A stretch of 64,000 bases of DNA from Mucilaginibacter arboris (GTDB taxonomy: Bacteria; Bacteroidota; Bacteroidia; Sphingobacteriales; Sphingobacteriaceae): NCBI RefSeq assembly GCF_009754915.1, contig NZ_WPIK01000015.1, positions 29,496 through 93,495 on the forward strand. Reading direction: 5' to 3'. Both the position numbers and the translations under genes were made by a program. Positions 34,040 through 42,697 of this stretch are shown one piece after another (positions within the stretch are counted from its first letter, which is position 1; the number at the start of each line of letters is the position of its first letter). The notes under the pieces were generated by a model. It was not told the origin of the DNA, did not search any database, and was given only the letters and a program-made list of their open reading frames with translations.

Positions 34040-34975
34040 TTAATCGTAAGCAAAATAATAGTGGTTAAAAGCAGTACCAATGTGAAACAACTCATTTTTA
34101 AGGTTCTGGAGATAATTGTGCAAACCTTCTGTTTCCAGGGTTTGCATATCCGAGAACTGTACGTGGCTTTTTAACTTCCCGATCAAAAAAGTTAACTTCT
34201 GGAAACTTTCCAACTGTGGGTCCATGTCCAGCTTTTCAAAGGCACGCTGCAAACGTATGACAGCATAAAGGATAGAACGAGGAAAATTTTCATTCCAAAT
34301 AATCTGATCGATAATATTCCTGGGTTCTAAAGTGGAACGATAGCTTCGTAAAAAAAGTTCATATCCTGATATAGAAAGGAGCAGGTAACGCCAGTAAATC
34401 GGATCATGCGTGCCGTCTAAATTATAATCCTGCTCACTAAATTTCACATCCAAAATATTGACTGCCTGCATAGCGCGTTCCAGGTATTTTCCTACATTCA
34501 TGTAATAAAAACCTTCACTTCGCGCCATTGTAATTTCTACCGTGCCATAATACAACATTCCTTGCTTGATCAGGCCGTCTAAAACAGACATTGGGTCTTC
34601 CGTTTTTAATGAAGCAGCTAAACGCTGTTCGCGCATCAAATGGTAAAACTCATTTAAACATTGCCAAAGTTCTTTGGTAATATGGTCCTGAACAGAACGT
34701 GCATTTTCCCTGCTCTGCGTAATCAGGTTAAAAACAGCGTTAGGATTCTCTTTTTCGAGCACCATGTAATGCAAAACTTCACGGCCGTTTCTTTCTATTT
34801 TGCTGATTTCTTCATCTTTTTGAAATGAAAATATTTTTAATGCCGCCTGCCAGGTAAACTCAGGAATATCATCCTGAGAATAAGCATAATTAATGCGTAA
34901 CATTCGTAAAATACTATCAGAACGCTCCATATACCTTGACATCCAATAAAGAGAATCTGCAACTCTGCTTAACAT
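34040..34975 (-). CDS. Alpha-E domain protein (DUF403)
   Basis: 311 residues: MLSRVADSLYWMSRYMERSD, SILRMLRINYAYS, with a helical body ending HYYFAYD. The LSRVADSLYWMSRYMERxxx start is the diagnostic alpha-E signature. The domain is predicted to act with its permuted ATP-grasp partner encoded 18 bp upstream. Published comparative work on amidoligases groups these genes with transglutaminases as a conserved peptide-modification module. The enzymatic role of alpha-E itself is unproven. Confidence 0.93.
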   Translation of the reverse strand: MLSRVADSLYWMSRYMERSDSILRMLRINYAYSQDDIPEFTWQAALKIFSFQKDEEISKIERNGREVLHYMVLEKENPNAVFNLITQSRENARSVQDHITKELWQCLNEFYHLMREQRLAASLKTEDPMSVLDGLIKQGMLYYGTVEITMARSEGFYYMNVGKYLERAMQAVNILDVKFSEQDYNLDGTHDPIYWRYLLLSISGYELFLRSYRSTLEPRNIIDQIIWNENFPRSILYAVIRLQRAFEKLDMDPQLESFQKLTFLIGKLKSHVQFSDMQTLETEGLHNYLQNLKNELFHIGTAFNHYYFAYD

Positions 34976-34993
34976 ATATATTTGGTTAGATGT

Positions 34994-36466
34994 TTATTTA
35001 CTTAATATCCAGGTATCTTTACTACCACCGCCTTGGGATGAATTGACAACTAACGAACCTTCCCGCAGGGCAACCCTGGTTAAACCTCCGGGTACAATCT
35101 CGATACCGTTTGGCCCGCAAAGTGCAAAAGGCCTTAAATCTATCCGCCGCGGCTGCAAACGGCCGTTTAAATAACAAGGGGCGGAGGAAAGGCTGATAAT
35201 AGGCTGGGCAATAAATTCACGCGGATTATTCAGGATAGCTGCTTTAAAGTCCTCCATTTCTTTTTCTGTTGCTGCGCTGCCAATCAGCATTCCGTAACCG
35301 CCGGATTCATTGGTTTTTTTGATGACCATATTGGCCATATTATCAAATACGTGCTGCCTTTCTTCCGGGTTGTTTAACTGGTAAGTCGGTACATTTTTCA
35401 GGATTGGTTCTTCATTTAAATAATACCGGATCATGGCAGGCACGAAAGTATAAATTGCTTTATCATCAGCAACACCATTTCCAGGCGCGTTTACAATGGC
35501 TACATTTCCTTTCCGATAGGCCGACATTAAACCGGCAACGCCTAATAAACCATTCGGATTAAAAACCAAAGGGTCTAAAAATTCATCATCAACCCGGCGG
35601 TAAATTACATCGACTTGCTGCAAGCCGCCAGTAGTTTTGGTATAAACACGATGATTGTGCACTACCAAATCTCGGCCTTCAACCAGTTCTATGCCCATTA
35701 ACCGCGCCAAAGTGGTATGTTCAAAATAAGCGGAATTGTAAATACCTGGCGTAAGGAGCACAATATTAGGATTGGCAATATGCCGCGGAGATAAAGAAGC
35801 CAGGTTTTTATAAAGCAACTGCGGATATTGCATTACCGTGCGGACATAATTCTGCGGAAGCAAGTCGGGGAAAATTCGTTTGGTAATTTCCCTGTTTTCA
35901 AGCATATAAGATACACCGGAAGGCGTGCGGAGGTTATCTTCCAGCACGTAAAATTGTCCGTCGGCATCACGGATAATATCAATTCCGGCAATATGTACAT
36001 AAACATCATGCGGAACATTTAACTCGTGCATTTCCCTTAAATAATGGGGGCAGGAGTAAATCATTTCAATTGGTATAATCCCGTCTTTTAAAATGAATTG
36101 CTGGTGGTAAACATCTTTTAAAAAAAGGTTTAGTGCCTTGAGCCGTTGTTTAATGCCTTTTTCAATAAAATCCCATTCTATAGCAGTAATGATACGTGGG
36201 ATCACATCGAACGGAAAAATTTTTTCAATGCCTTCGCCGCTGGAGTAAACCGTAAAAGTAATGCCCTGGTTCATAAATAATCGCCTGGCCATTTCTTCCT
36301 TTCTGGTTAAATCTTCCGGGCTTATTTCTTTTAAAAATTCATAAACATTGTTATAAGGTGCCCTAACTTGTCCTGCAGCACACATTTCATCCCAAACTTC
36401 TGAAGTTATTGGATATTGGTTTAAAAGAGAGGATGAATCCATAATATTTTTAAAATTAACAGCCAA
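34994..36466 (-). CDS. Circularly permuted ATP-grasp type 2 protein
   Basis: 490 residues from ATG 36466 (MAVNFKNIMDSSSLLNQYPI). It shows the DUF404/DUF407 fusion typical of type 2 permuted ATP-grasp proteins: FTVYSSGEGIEKIFPFDVIP, IIRDADGQFYVLEDNLRTPS, GVSYMLENR, and VIKKTNESGGYGMLIG, GLTRVALREGSLVVNSSQGG, GSKDTWIL. The ATP-grasp Lys, Glu and Asn positions look intact. The enzyme should join a carboxylate to an amine using ATP. It is the first gene of the operon with alpha-E and transglutaminase. Confidence 0.93.
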   Translation of the reverse strand: MAVNFKNIMDSSSLLNQYPITSEVWDEMCAAGQVRAPYNNVYEFLKEISPEDLTRKEEMARRLFMNQGITFTVYSSGEGIEKIFPFDVIPRIITAIEWDFIEKGIKQRLKALNLFLKDVYHQQFILKDGIIPIEMIYSCPHYLREMHELNVPHDVYVHIAGIDIIRDADGQFYVLEDNLRTPSGVSYMLENREITKRIFPDLLPQNYVRTVMQYPQLLYKNLASLSPRHIANPNIVLLTPGIYNSAYFEHTTLARLMGIELVEGRDLVVHNHRVYTKTTGGLQQVDVIYRRVDDEFLDPLVFNPNGLLGVAGLMSAYRKGNVAIVNAPGNGVADDKAIYTFVPAMIRYYLNEEPILKNVPTYQLNNPEERQHVFDNMANMVIKKTNESGGYGMLIGSAATEKEMEDFKAAILNNPREFIAQPIISLSSAPCYLNGRLQPRRIDLRPFALCGPNGIEIVPGGLTRVALREGSLVVNSSQGGGSKDTWILSK

Positions 36467-36727
36467 TTACTTAAATTATTTATGTAATAATTTGAAAAAG
36501 TAATGATTATTTTTATCTATTTGGTTATTTGCTTTATAAATTTTGAAAAATATATATTGATTATAGCTTTAAATAAAAAAAAACGACTTTTTTAATCGAA
36601 TGCCTTTTGGTTTAACCTTTGATAAAAGATAACAACTACCGTTTTGCTTCGTAGTTTTATTTTTATTGATGCAAGTTGCAAAACATCATTATTATATCCC
36701 TCAAAAAATATTGTTTGCTGCTTTTTG

Positions 36728-36741
36728 ATGCTTCTTTTATC
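36728..36741 (-). repeat. Dispersed motif copy
   Basis: Minus-strand GATAAAAGAAGCAT preceded by TTTTTATGTC. Confidence 0.87.
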
Positions 36742-36793
36742 GACATAAAAACTTAATGGCTTCTGCAATAATTATATCAGCAAAAAATATAGG

Positions 36794-36807
36794 CATAAAA
36801 GAAGTAT
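36794..36807 (+). repeat. Dispersed motif copy (AAAAGAAGTAT form)
   Basis: CATAAAAGAAGTAT, 53 bp from the previous, pointing away from it. Confidence 0.85.
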
Positions 36808-36923
36808 CAGATTTTTTACTGCTATCATTGTAAACCTTCACTTTGTTTATTGTTAATTTAGGGCAGATAATTTCTTTTTTCAAGAGTAAAATATATGCCT
36901 ATCTTAACCGAAATTTAAACCCA

Positions 36924-38093
36924 ATGAAGACCTTAAAAAATTGTATCCTGCCGGCAATTGTGCTGTTTTGTTTAGCCAGTTGTCAGCAATCATCTACTAA
37001 AAACGGCAATAATAAAACTATGGACCAGGCAACAATTCCAGACTCAAACAATTTTAAACAAACTATTGATGGCAAACCGGTGCATTTGTACACGCTTACC
37101 AATAAAAACGGGCTAAAAGCAGCAATTACAAATTTTGGCGGAAAGCTGGTGAGTTTGTTAGTGCCCGACAGCAGCGGAAAAATGACAGATGTAGTTTTAG
37201 GCTACAACAGTTTAAAAGATTATCAGCAATATACCAAAAACGGAATGTATTTTGGTTCCCTGATTGGTCGTTATGGTAACCGCATAGCAAAAGGAAAATT
37301 TACTTTAGACGGAAAAAACTATCAGTTAGCTATCAACAATGCACCAAACGCTTTGCACGGCGGTCCGAAAGGTTTTTTTACCGTAGTTTGGGATGTGGTA
37401 AAAGTTACACCAAATAGCTTGGAGTTGCATTATCTGGCTAAAGATATGGAAGAAGGTTATCCGGGAAACCTGAATGTTACGGTAACTTACACGTTAACTA
37501 ATGATAACGCTTTAGATATTGCTTACAAAGCTACTACCGATAAAGCAACGGTTTTAAACCTCACCAATCATTCTTACTTCAATTTAAATGGTGAAGGCAG
37601 TGGCACAATTAATAATCATTCCCTTCAAATTAATGCAAGTAAGTTTACGCCGGTTGATTCTACTTTAATCCCGACAGGAAAATTAGAGCCTGTTGCCGGA
37701 ACTCCTTTGGATTTTACCAAGCCAGAAAAAATTGGTGCCCGTATTGATGATAAAAACCAGCAGATGCTTTACGGAAAAGGCTATGACCATAATTTTGTGT
37801 TGGATGCAAAAGATAAAGGGCAGCATTTGGCAGCAACAGTTGTTGGCGATAAAAGCGGAATAGAAATGCAGGTTTATACAGACCAGCCCGGCATTCAGTT
37901 TTACGGTGGCAATTTTCTGGAAGGTGGCGATAAAGGTAAAACCGGACATCCGTACGAAAAACGTACTGCTTTATGTTTGGAAACCCAGCATTTTCCGGAT
38001 TCTCCAAACCAGCCACAATTTCCTACCACAACTTTAAAACCGGGCGAAACGTTTAGTTCGGTTACTTCCTACAAGTTTTCTGTTAAGAAATAA
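36924..38093 (+). CDS. galM: Aldose 1-epimerase, lipoprotein form
   Basis: 389 residues from ATG 36924. This start gives a lipoprotein signal (MKTLKNCILPAIVLFCLASC, Cys20); the open frame begins 27 codons earlier without function. The GalM beta-sandwich follows from about residue 48: AAITNFGGKLVSLLVPD, GRYGNRIAKG, the acid/base His in NHSYFNLNGEG, GKGYDHNFVL, and LCLETQHFPDSPNQPQFP with the catalytic Glu. It interconverts alpha and beta anomers of glucose or galactose. Lipidation puts it outside the cytoplasm, as seen in some Bacteroidetes sugar-utilisation systems. It is a single gene ended by a strong terminator. Confidence 0.93.
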   Translation: MKTLKNCILPAIVLFCLASCQQSSTKNGNNKTMDQATIPDSNNFKQTIDGKPVHLYTLTNKNGLKAAITNFGGKLVSLLVPDSSGKMTDVVLGYNSLKDYQQYTKNGMYFGSLIGRYGNRIAKGKFTLDGKNYQLAINNAPNALHGGPKGFFTVVWDVVKVTPNSLELHYLAKDMEEGYPGNLNVTVTYTLTNDNALDIAYKATTDKATVLNLTNHSYFNLNGEGSGTINNHSLQINASKFTPVDSTLIPTGKLEPVAGTPLDFTKPEKIGARIDDKNQQMLYGKGYDHNFVLDAKDKGQHLAATVVGDKSGIEMQVYTDQPGIQFYGGNFLEGGDKGKTGHPYEKRTALCLETQHFPDSPNQPQFPTTTLKPGETFSSVTSYKFSVKK

Positions 38094-38116
38094 TTCTTTT
38101 CAGTTGTGAGAATGAG

Positions 38117-38147
38117 AGCAGCAGGATAAAACCCTGCTGCTTTTTTT
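38117..38147 (+). terminator. Rho-independent terminator after galM
   Basis: AGCAGCAGG, short loop, CCTGCTGCT then a T run that ends in the next motif pair. Confidence 0.9.
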
Positions 38148-38173
38148 ATGCTTCTTTTACCGCATAAAAGTAT
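38148..38173. repeat. Head-to-head motif pair after the galM terminator
   Basis: Minus-strand GGTAAAAGAAGCAT (38148-38161) with a degenerate plus copy GCATAAAAGTAT (38162-38173). Confidence 0.85.
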
Positions 38174-38258
38174 TTGAGGCAGGAACTTATCTTCCTAAAA
38201 CCTTAAATCTTATAAAAAGAACCTAAAATCCTGTAAAATTTCCGCCTAAGCTTATCCG

Positions 38259-38266
38259 TATTTTTG
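38259..38266 (+). promoter_or_regulatory. -7 promoter element TATTTTTG of copA
   Basis: TAnnTTTG match 18 nt before the ATG at 38285. A motif copy (38270-38283) occupies the likely transcription start and leader. Confidence 0.55.
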
Positions 38267-38269
38267 TAT

Positions 38270-38283
38270 GGTAAAAGAAGCAT
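38270..38283 (+). repeat. Dispersed motif copy in the copA leader
   Basis: GGTAAAAGAAGCAT, ending 1 nt before the preferred start ATG at 38285. Confidence 0.87.
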
Positions 38284-38284
38284 C

Positions 38285-40504
38285 ATGGAAAAAAACATCG
38301 TTCATAAAATTTATCCGGTAACGGGCATGAGCTGTGCTTCCTGTGCAATGAGTGTACAAAGTATGGCAGCTTCAGTTCCGGGCGTGCAACAAGCTAACGT
38401 TAATTATGCTACACACGCGCTGGATATTTATTTCAATCAGCAAAAAACAGATCAGGAGCAAATTCGAAAAGCCATACAAAATGTGGGCTACGATTTGATT
38501 TTGGATGAAGACAACGCTTTCGGCCAGCAGGAAGAACAACAGGAAAAAGAACTCGCAAAGCTAAAAAAGCAAACTTTAGGCGCCGTTTTGTTAACCGTTC
38601 CGGTTGTATTGCTCGATATGGTTTTTATGCATTGGAAACCGGCAAACCTGCTTATGCTGGTGCTTACTTCGGTTGTATTGTTTGTTTTTGGCAAACGTTT
38701 TTTTGTGAATGCCTGGAAACAGGCGCAACACTTAAATGCCAATATGGATACGCTGGTTGCCATTAGTACGGGCGTTGCTTATTTATTCAGTTTATTTAAT
38801 ACTGTTTATCCGGCTTTCTGGCTGTCTCGCGGTATTGTTCCTCATGTTTATTTTGAAGCTGCTGCTGTTGTGATTAGTTTTATTTTAGTTGGAAAACTGC
38901 TGGAAGAACGTGCTAAATCGGGCACTTCAGCTTCCGTGAAAAAACTGATGGGTTTGCAGGTACGCACAGTTCGTGTAATTAGAAATGGCATCGAAACAGA
39001 AACAGATATTGCTGAAGTTAGGGAAGGAGAGATGATCCGAATTAAACCAGGCGAACGGGTTCCGGTAGATGGGGAAATTGCAGAAGGCAATACTTTTATC
39101 AACGAAGCTATGATGACGGGCGAACCAATGGCCGTAGCCAGAAAAACAGGCGATACCGTTTTTGCAGGAACCGTAAACCAAAAAGGGAGTTTTGTGCTAA
39201 AAGCCACAAAAGTTGGAAACAATACCTTGCTTTCCAGAATGATTAAAGCCGTACAAAATGCACAAGGTTCTAAAGCGAAAGTGCAAAAACTGGCCGATAA
39301 AATTGCTTCCGTTTTTGTTCCGGCAGTAATGGCAATTGCGTTAATTAGTGCAGTTGCCTGGTGGGTTTTTGGCGGAGAACAAGCTTTTAGTCAGGGTTTG
39401 CTCAGTTTTGTAACCGTGCTGATTGTGGCTTGTCCGTGCGCATTAGGATTGGCAACGCCAACGGCAATAATGGTTGGCGTAGGAAAAGGCGCCGAAAAAG
39501 GCATCCTGATCCGTGATGCAGAAACCCTGGAAAGAGCTTACAAAGTAAATGCGGTGTTACTGGATAAAACCGGGACCATCACCGAAGGAAAACCAAAACT
39601 AACGGCTTTAAACTGGAACGTAAGTTTAACAGAAAACGAACAAAAAATTTTATCAGGAATATTACTTGCTGCCGAACTGCAATCAGAACATCCTTTAGCA
39701 GATGCCATTGTTGATTTTTTAAGGATAAAAGAAGCATCGGCACAAACCGTTACTGATTTTAAAAGTGTTACCGGTTCCGGAGTTTCTATCGTTTATCAAA
39801 ACCAAAAATATTATGTTGGCAAACCAGATTGGGTGAAAGAAATTTGTGCTTTATCTCCAAACGAAACAAATCATATCCCGCAAACTGATGCTTCAAACAC
39901 TATCATTTATTTTGCTAAAACCGGTAGTTTATTAGCTGTTTTAACTGTTGCTGATGAAATTCGTAAAGAAGCTGCGGCAACGGTTGCCCGGCTAAAACAA
40001 GCAGGAATAACGGTTTGGATGCTTACCGGAGATGCTGCCGCTACAGCTAATTCTATTGCAGCAAAAACAGGTATTGAAAATGTAGTTTCCGGAATTTCAC
40101 CGTCCGGAAAGGCGGAGCTGGTTAAAAAATTGCAGCAGGAAGGAAAAGTTGTAGCCATGGCTGGCGATGGCATTAACGATGCAGAAGCTTTAGCAACCGC
40201 GGACGTATCAATTGCGATGGGTTTAGGTTCTGATATTGCTATGGATGTTGCCCGAATCACCTTGTTATCATCCAACATAACGCTGCTGCCCGAAGTGCTA
40301 AAATTATCGGCACAAACCATACAAACCATCCGCCAGAATTTATTTTGGGCATTTATTTATAACATTATTGCTATTCCGGTTGCTGCCGGCATTTTATATC
40401 CAATCTGGTGCATTCAACTCAATCCGATGTTTGCCGGGGCAGCGATGGCTTTAAGTTCCGTATCAGTAGTAACCAATAGCTTGCGGCTGAAATGGAGGAA
40501 TTAA
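38285..40504 (+). CDS. copA: Copper-exporting P1B-type ATPase
   Basis: 739 residues from ATG 38285; an in-frame ATG at 38264 lies in the promoter/motif and would only add MYGKRSI. One N-terminal HMA domain with GMSCASC (Cys17, Cys20). Membrane helices follow, then the transport motif CPC (Cys383-Pro-Cys385), phosphorylated Asp427 in DKTGT, the HP motif SEHPLADAI, and GDGINDAEAL. CPC with MxCxxC supports Cu+ export across the inner membrane. Its neighbours are not copper chaperones. A motif copy at 39724-39737 reads RIKEAS in the nucleotide-binding domain. The enzyme looks intact. Confidence 0.95.
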   Translation: MEKNIVHKIYPVTGMSCASCAMSVQSMAASVPGVQQANVNYATHALDIYFNQQKTDQEQIRKAIQNVGYDLILDEDNAFGQQEEQQEKELAKLKKQTLGAVLLTVPVVLLDMVFMHWKPANLLMLVLTSVVLFVFGKRFFVNAWKQAQHLNANMDTLVAISTGVAYLFSLFNTVYPAFWLSRGIVPHVYFEAAAVVISFILVGKLLEERAKSGTSASVKKLMGLQVRTVRVIRNGIETETDIAEVREGEMIRIKPGERVPVDGEIAEGNTFINEAMMTGEPMAVARKTGDTVFAGTVNQKGSFVLKATKVGNNTLLSRMIKAVQNAQGSKAKVQKLADKIASVFVPAVMAIALISAVAWWVFGGEQAFSQGLLSFVTVLIVACPCALGLATPTAIMVGVGKGAEKGILIRDAETLERAYKVNAVLLDKTGTITEGKPKLTALNWNVSLTENEQKILSGILLAAELQSEHPLADAIVDFLRIKEASAQTVTDFKSVTGSGVSIVYQNQKYYVGKPDWVKEICALSPNETNHIPQTDASNTIIYFAKTGSLLAVLTVADEIRKEAAATVARLKQAGITVWMLTGDAAATANSIAAKTGIENVVSGISPSGKAELVKKLQQEGKVVAMAGDGINDAEALATADVSIAMGLGSDIAMDVARITLLSSNITLLPEVLKLSAQTIQTIRQNLFWAFIYNIIAIPVAAGILYPIWCIQLNPMFAGAAMALSSVSVVTNSLRLKWRN
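39724..39737 (+). repeat. Dispersed motif copy inside copA
   Basis: GATAAAAGAAGCAT, sense orientation, read as IKEAS. Confidence 0.87.
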
Positions 40505-40540
40505 AAAACAAAGCAGGTGAAAATTCATCTGCTTTGTTTT
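40505..40540. terminator. Bidirectional terminator after copA
   Basis: AAAACAAAGCAGGTGAA pairs with TTCATCTGCTTTGTTTT (one G-T wobble); A-rich and T-rich ends suit both converging genes. Confidence 0.88.
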
Positions 40541-40557
40541 TAAAAGAGGAGGAAATT

Positions 40558-40785
40558 TTATGCAATCCTTTTAAAAGGACCGTTGCCTTCTTTTCTGTTG
40601 CTGGCCGCCGGACTGTTCTTTATGTTCCATTTTTCAAAATTTAACATACTGCCGCTTACCACGTTATTGCAACTTTTGTTCGGACATTTAATTTTAAAAA
40701 CTTTTTTAACCTGATCGATAACTGGCCGCCGTCCGCACTTCACACAATTTCTACAATCAAAATCAGGCTGAATAATATAAGACAT
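40558..40785 (-). CDS. Small zinc-ribbon protein
   Basis: 75 residues. Cysteine pairs CRNCVKC near the start and CPNKSC in the middle (spacing of about 18) suggest a Zn-ribbon. The C-terminal part is polar and probably disordered (SPAASNRKEGNGPFKRIA). The gene is convergent with copA, sharing the terminator. Function unknown; nucleic-acid binding is only a possibility. Confidence 0.65.
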   Translation of the reverse strand: MSYIIQPDFDCRNCVKCGRRPVIDQVKKVFKIKCPNKSCNNVVSGSMLNFEKWNIKNSPAASNRKEGNGPFKRIA

Positions 40786-40901
40786 ATTTAGAACATCACC
40801 GCAATTTTTAGTGGCACAAAATTACCCTTTTTTCTACCAGCGAAAGTCTGTTTCTTTTAAATAAACTTGTATGAAGTGTAATATTATTACTAAAATAGCC
40901 A

Positions 40902-40931
40902 ATGCTTTTTTTATGCCGAAAAAAGAAGCAT
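40902..40931. repeat. 30-bp hairpin built from two motif halves
   Basis: ATGCTTTTTTTATGC followed by CGAAAAAAGAAGCAT; the plus-strand exact core is at 40921-40931. The arms are reverse complements apart from single mismatches, making this the cleanest full-length palindromic copy. Confidence 0.88.
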
Positions 40932-40946
40932 TTGCTATTAAAAACT

Positions 40947-42590
40947 TTAATAGCGGATGATGTAATAACGGTCCAGCGTTTCCCGGCGCTTTTTATACCA
41001 GATAAAATCTTTCAATATATTTTCGTTGGGATAATTGTCGATCACTTTCAAAATTTCTACCGGGTGTTTTTGCTGAAGTTTTTTTACGGTTGCTTCATCT
41101 GTATAAATAATCTTTTTTGTGGATTCATCTTTCGCCAAATCATTTTCTGCTAAAAGCTGGACCGGTACTTTGCAGTAAAACTGAAAAGGGTTGGAAAGGC
41201 TTCGGATAACGTAAACGGGCTGATTGGGAAAATGCTGATTGATATAAACCGGTGCCTGCGTATCAGCTTTGTAAGTTGCAAGTAAAGGATAAAAAATAGT
41301 GTTCAGGTAAAAGTTTACAAACAGCGTTGCACAACAGGAAAGCAACAAAACCCGCCCGAAACCAATGCTTCTTTTATAGCAGTAAAAACTGATCAGCACA
41401 AAGCCAATTACCTCCGCAGAAAATAAAATTATTTTTCCGGGATGCAGGAAATATTGAAATACCAAAACTGCTAAAAACAGAACGCAAACCTGCACAATTT
41501 GTAAAACTTTGAAAACTTTTGCTGTTTTAAGCGAAAGCATTTTACTAAAAACCGAAGCAGTGATAATTGCAAAAAAAGGAAAAATAATATTGGTGTAAAA
41601 CGGCAGCTGAAAGCCGGAAAGCGAAAAGATGAGCCACATGCTTAACGCGCCGCAAAATGTATAATATTCGGGTAGCTGCTGTTTTTGAAACATCTTTTTT
41701 AGGTTGATAAAAACAGCATAAGCAAGCATAAAAAACCAGGGCGCAAAAGCCCAGATTAAAGTATGGACATAAAAAAATATACTTCCGGACTTTCGGGTAA
41801 TAGGACCGGAGTTGATGAACCTGCCAAACTGGCTGTCCCATAAGAACCAGCGGATACCGGAAATAGGTGTGTCCTGAAAAGTGGCTTTTCCGGGCTGGCT
41901 ATCAAACTGCAGGTACAAACTGTAAATTTCTGGCAGGATAAAAACAGCCGTCAGCACAACGGCCAGCAGCCATTTTAAGCGAAGCATTTCTGCATAACGC
42001 TTTTTAAAAACCAGTTCTCCAATTACGCTTGCACCAATCGGGATCAGGGCAAAAATCCCTTTCGTCATTACGGCACAACCTGCAAATAAACTTCCTATAA
42101 ATAAATCTGTCCAGCTAAACCTTTTTTCAAGTTGATAAAAATGATAAACACTTCCAATAATCAAAGCCATTAAATAAGGTTCGGCACGCACATCAGTGTT
42201 TGACATGAGGATGTGCTGCGCAGAAAACAGGACCAGAACAGCCATCAAAGCCGTTTTCTGGCCGTAATTTTTTTTGGCGAACAGATAAGTATAAACTCCG
42301 GACAACACAAAAAAAAGCAAGGCCGGCAATTTATAAGTCCAGGTAGCAATACCAAATAGTTTAAAACTTAAAGCAGCCATCCAGAACGGAAAATGCGGTT
42401 TGTCCAGCCAGTCTTTTCCGTAAGAAAACAACTCCCAGTAACTGCCGCGCAATACCATGTTTTTCGCAAGCGCAGCATATAAACCCGGGTCATCTGTAAA
42501 AAACGGAACTTGTATGCCCGAAAAATTAACGGCAACAGCAAGCAGCAATACAAGTAGGAACGGAAAATCTTTTTTTAAATTGATGGACAT
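40947..42590 (-). CDS. ArnT-like GT-C glycosyltransferase (GT39/GT83)
   Basis: 547 residues with about 11-12 membrane helices. The N-terminal helix (FPFLLVLLLAVAVNFSGI) is followed by the periplasmic loop FFTDDPGLYAALAKNMVLRG, whose Asp-Asp is the expected catalytic DD/DE of GT-C enzymes, then DWLDKPHFPFWM. The C-terminal soluble part has an alpha/beta look (FPNQPVYVIRSL). Such enzymes move a sugar from a polyprenyl phosphate to lipid A or proteins. There is no lipid A-modification neighbour to fix the substrate. A motif copy at 41365-41378 encodes YKRSIG in a loop. Confidence 0.88.
   Translation of the reverse strand: MSINLKKDFPFLLVLLLAVAVNFSGIQVPFFTDDPGLYAALAKNMVLRGSYWELFSYGKDWLDKPHFPFWMAALSFKLFGIATWTYKLPALLFFVLSGVYTYLFAKKNYGQKTALMAVLVLFSAQHILMSNTDVRAEPYLMALIIGSVYHFYQLEKRFSWTDLFIGSLFAGCAVMTKGIFALIPIGASVIGELVFKKRYAEMLRLKWLLAVVLTAVFILPEIYSLYLQFDSQPGKATFQDTPISGIRWFLWDSQFGRFINSGPITRKSGSIFFYVHTLIWAFAPWFFMLAYAVFINLKKMFQKQQLPEYYTFCGALSMWLIFSLSGFQLPFYTNIIFPFFAIITASVFSKMLSLKTAKVFKVLQIVQVCVLFLAVLVFQYFLHPGKIILFSAEVIGFVLISFYCYKRSIGFGRVLLLSCCATLFVNFYLNTIFYPLLATYKADTQAPVYINQHFPNQPVYVIRSLSNPFQFYCKVPVQLLAENDLAKDESTKKIIYTDEATVKKLQQKHPVEILKVIDNYPNENILKDFIWYKKRRETLDRYYIIRY
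41365..41378 (-). repeat. Dispersed motif copy inside the ArnT-like gene
   Basis: Minus-strand TATAAAAGAAGCAT, sense orientation, read as YKRSIG. Confidence 0.85.
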
Positions 42591-42628
42591 AACAGCTAAA
42601 CAAGCTTTTGTATTAGTAATTTTTAGGT

Positions 42629-42642
42629 GATAAAAACAGTAT
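42629..42642 (+). repeat. Variant dispersed motif (AAAACAGTAT form)
   Basis: GATAAAAACAGTAT with the canonical left arm TTTTTAGGT; between divergent genes. Confidence 0.6.
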
Positions 42643-42697
42643 CTCTTGTTTTACTATTGTTATCAGCATAAATTAAAACGCCTGTCGGCCTGCAAAT

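Larger units (their letters stand above)
36467..36923. other. Divergent intergenic region, ATP-grasp operon and aldose epimerase
   Basis: 457 very AT-rich bp. Motif copies lie at 36728-36741 (minus) and 36794-36807 (plus). An ATG frame starting at 36843 runs into the epimerase but encodes no signal peptide. No other feature recognised. Confidence 0.6.

Noticed and set aside
38264..38284. Earlier ATG for copA giving MYGKRSI
   Set aside because: The extra codons consist of the promoter end and the dispersed motif; HMA proteins begin close to the MxCxxC motif.
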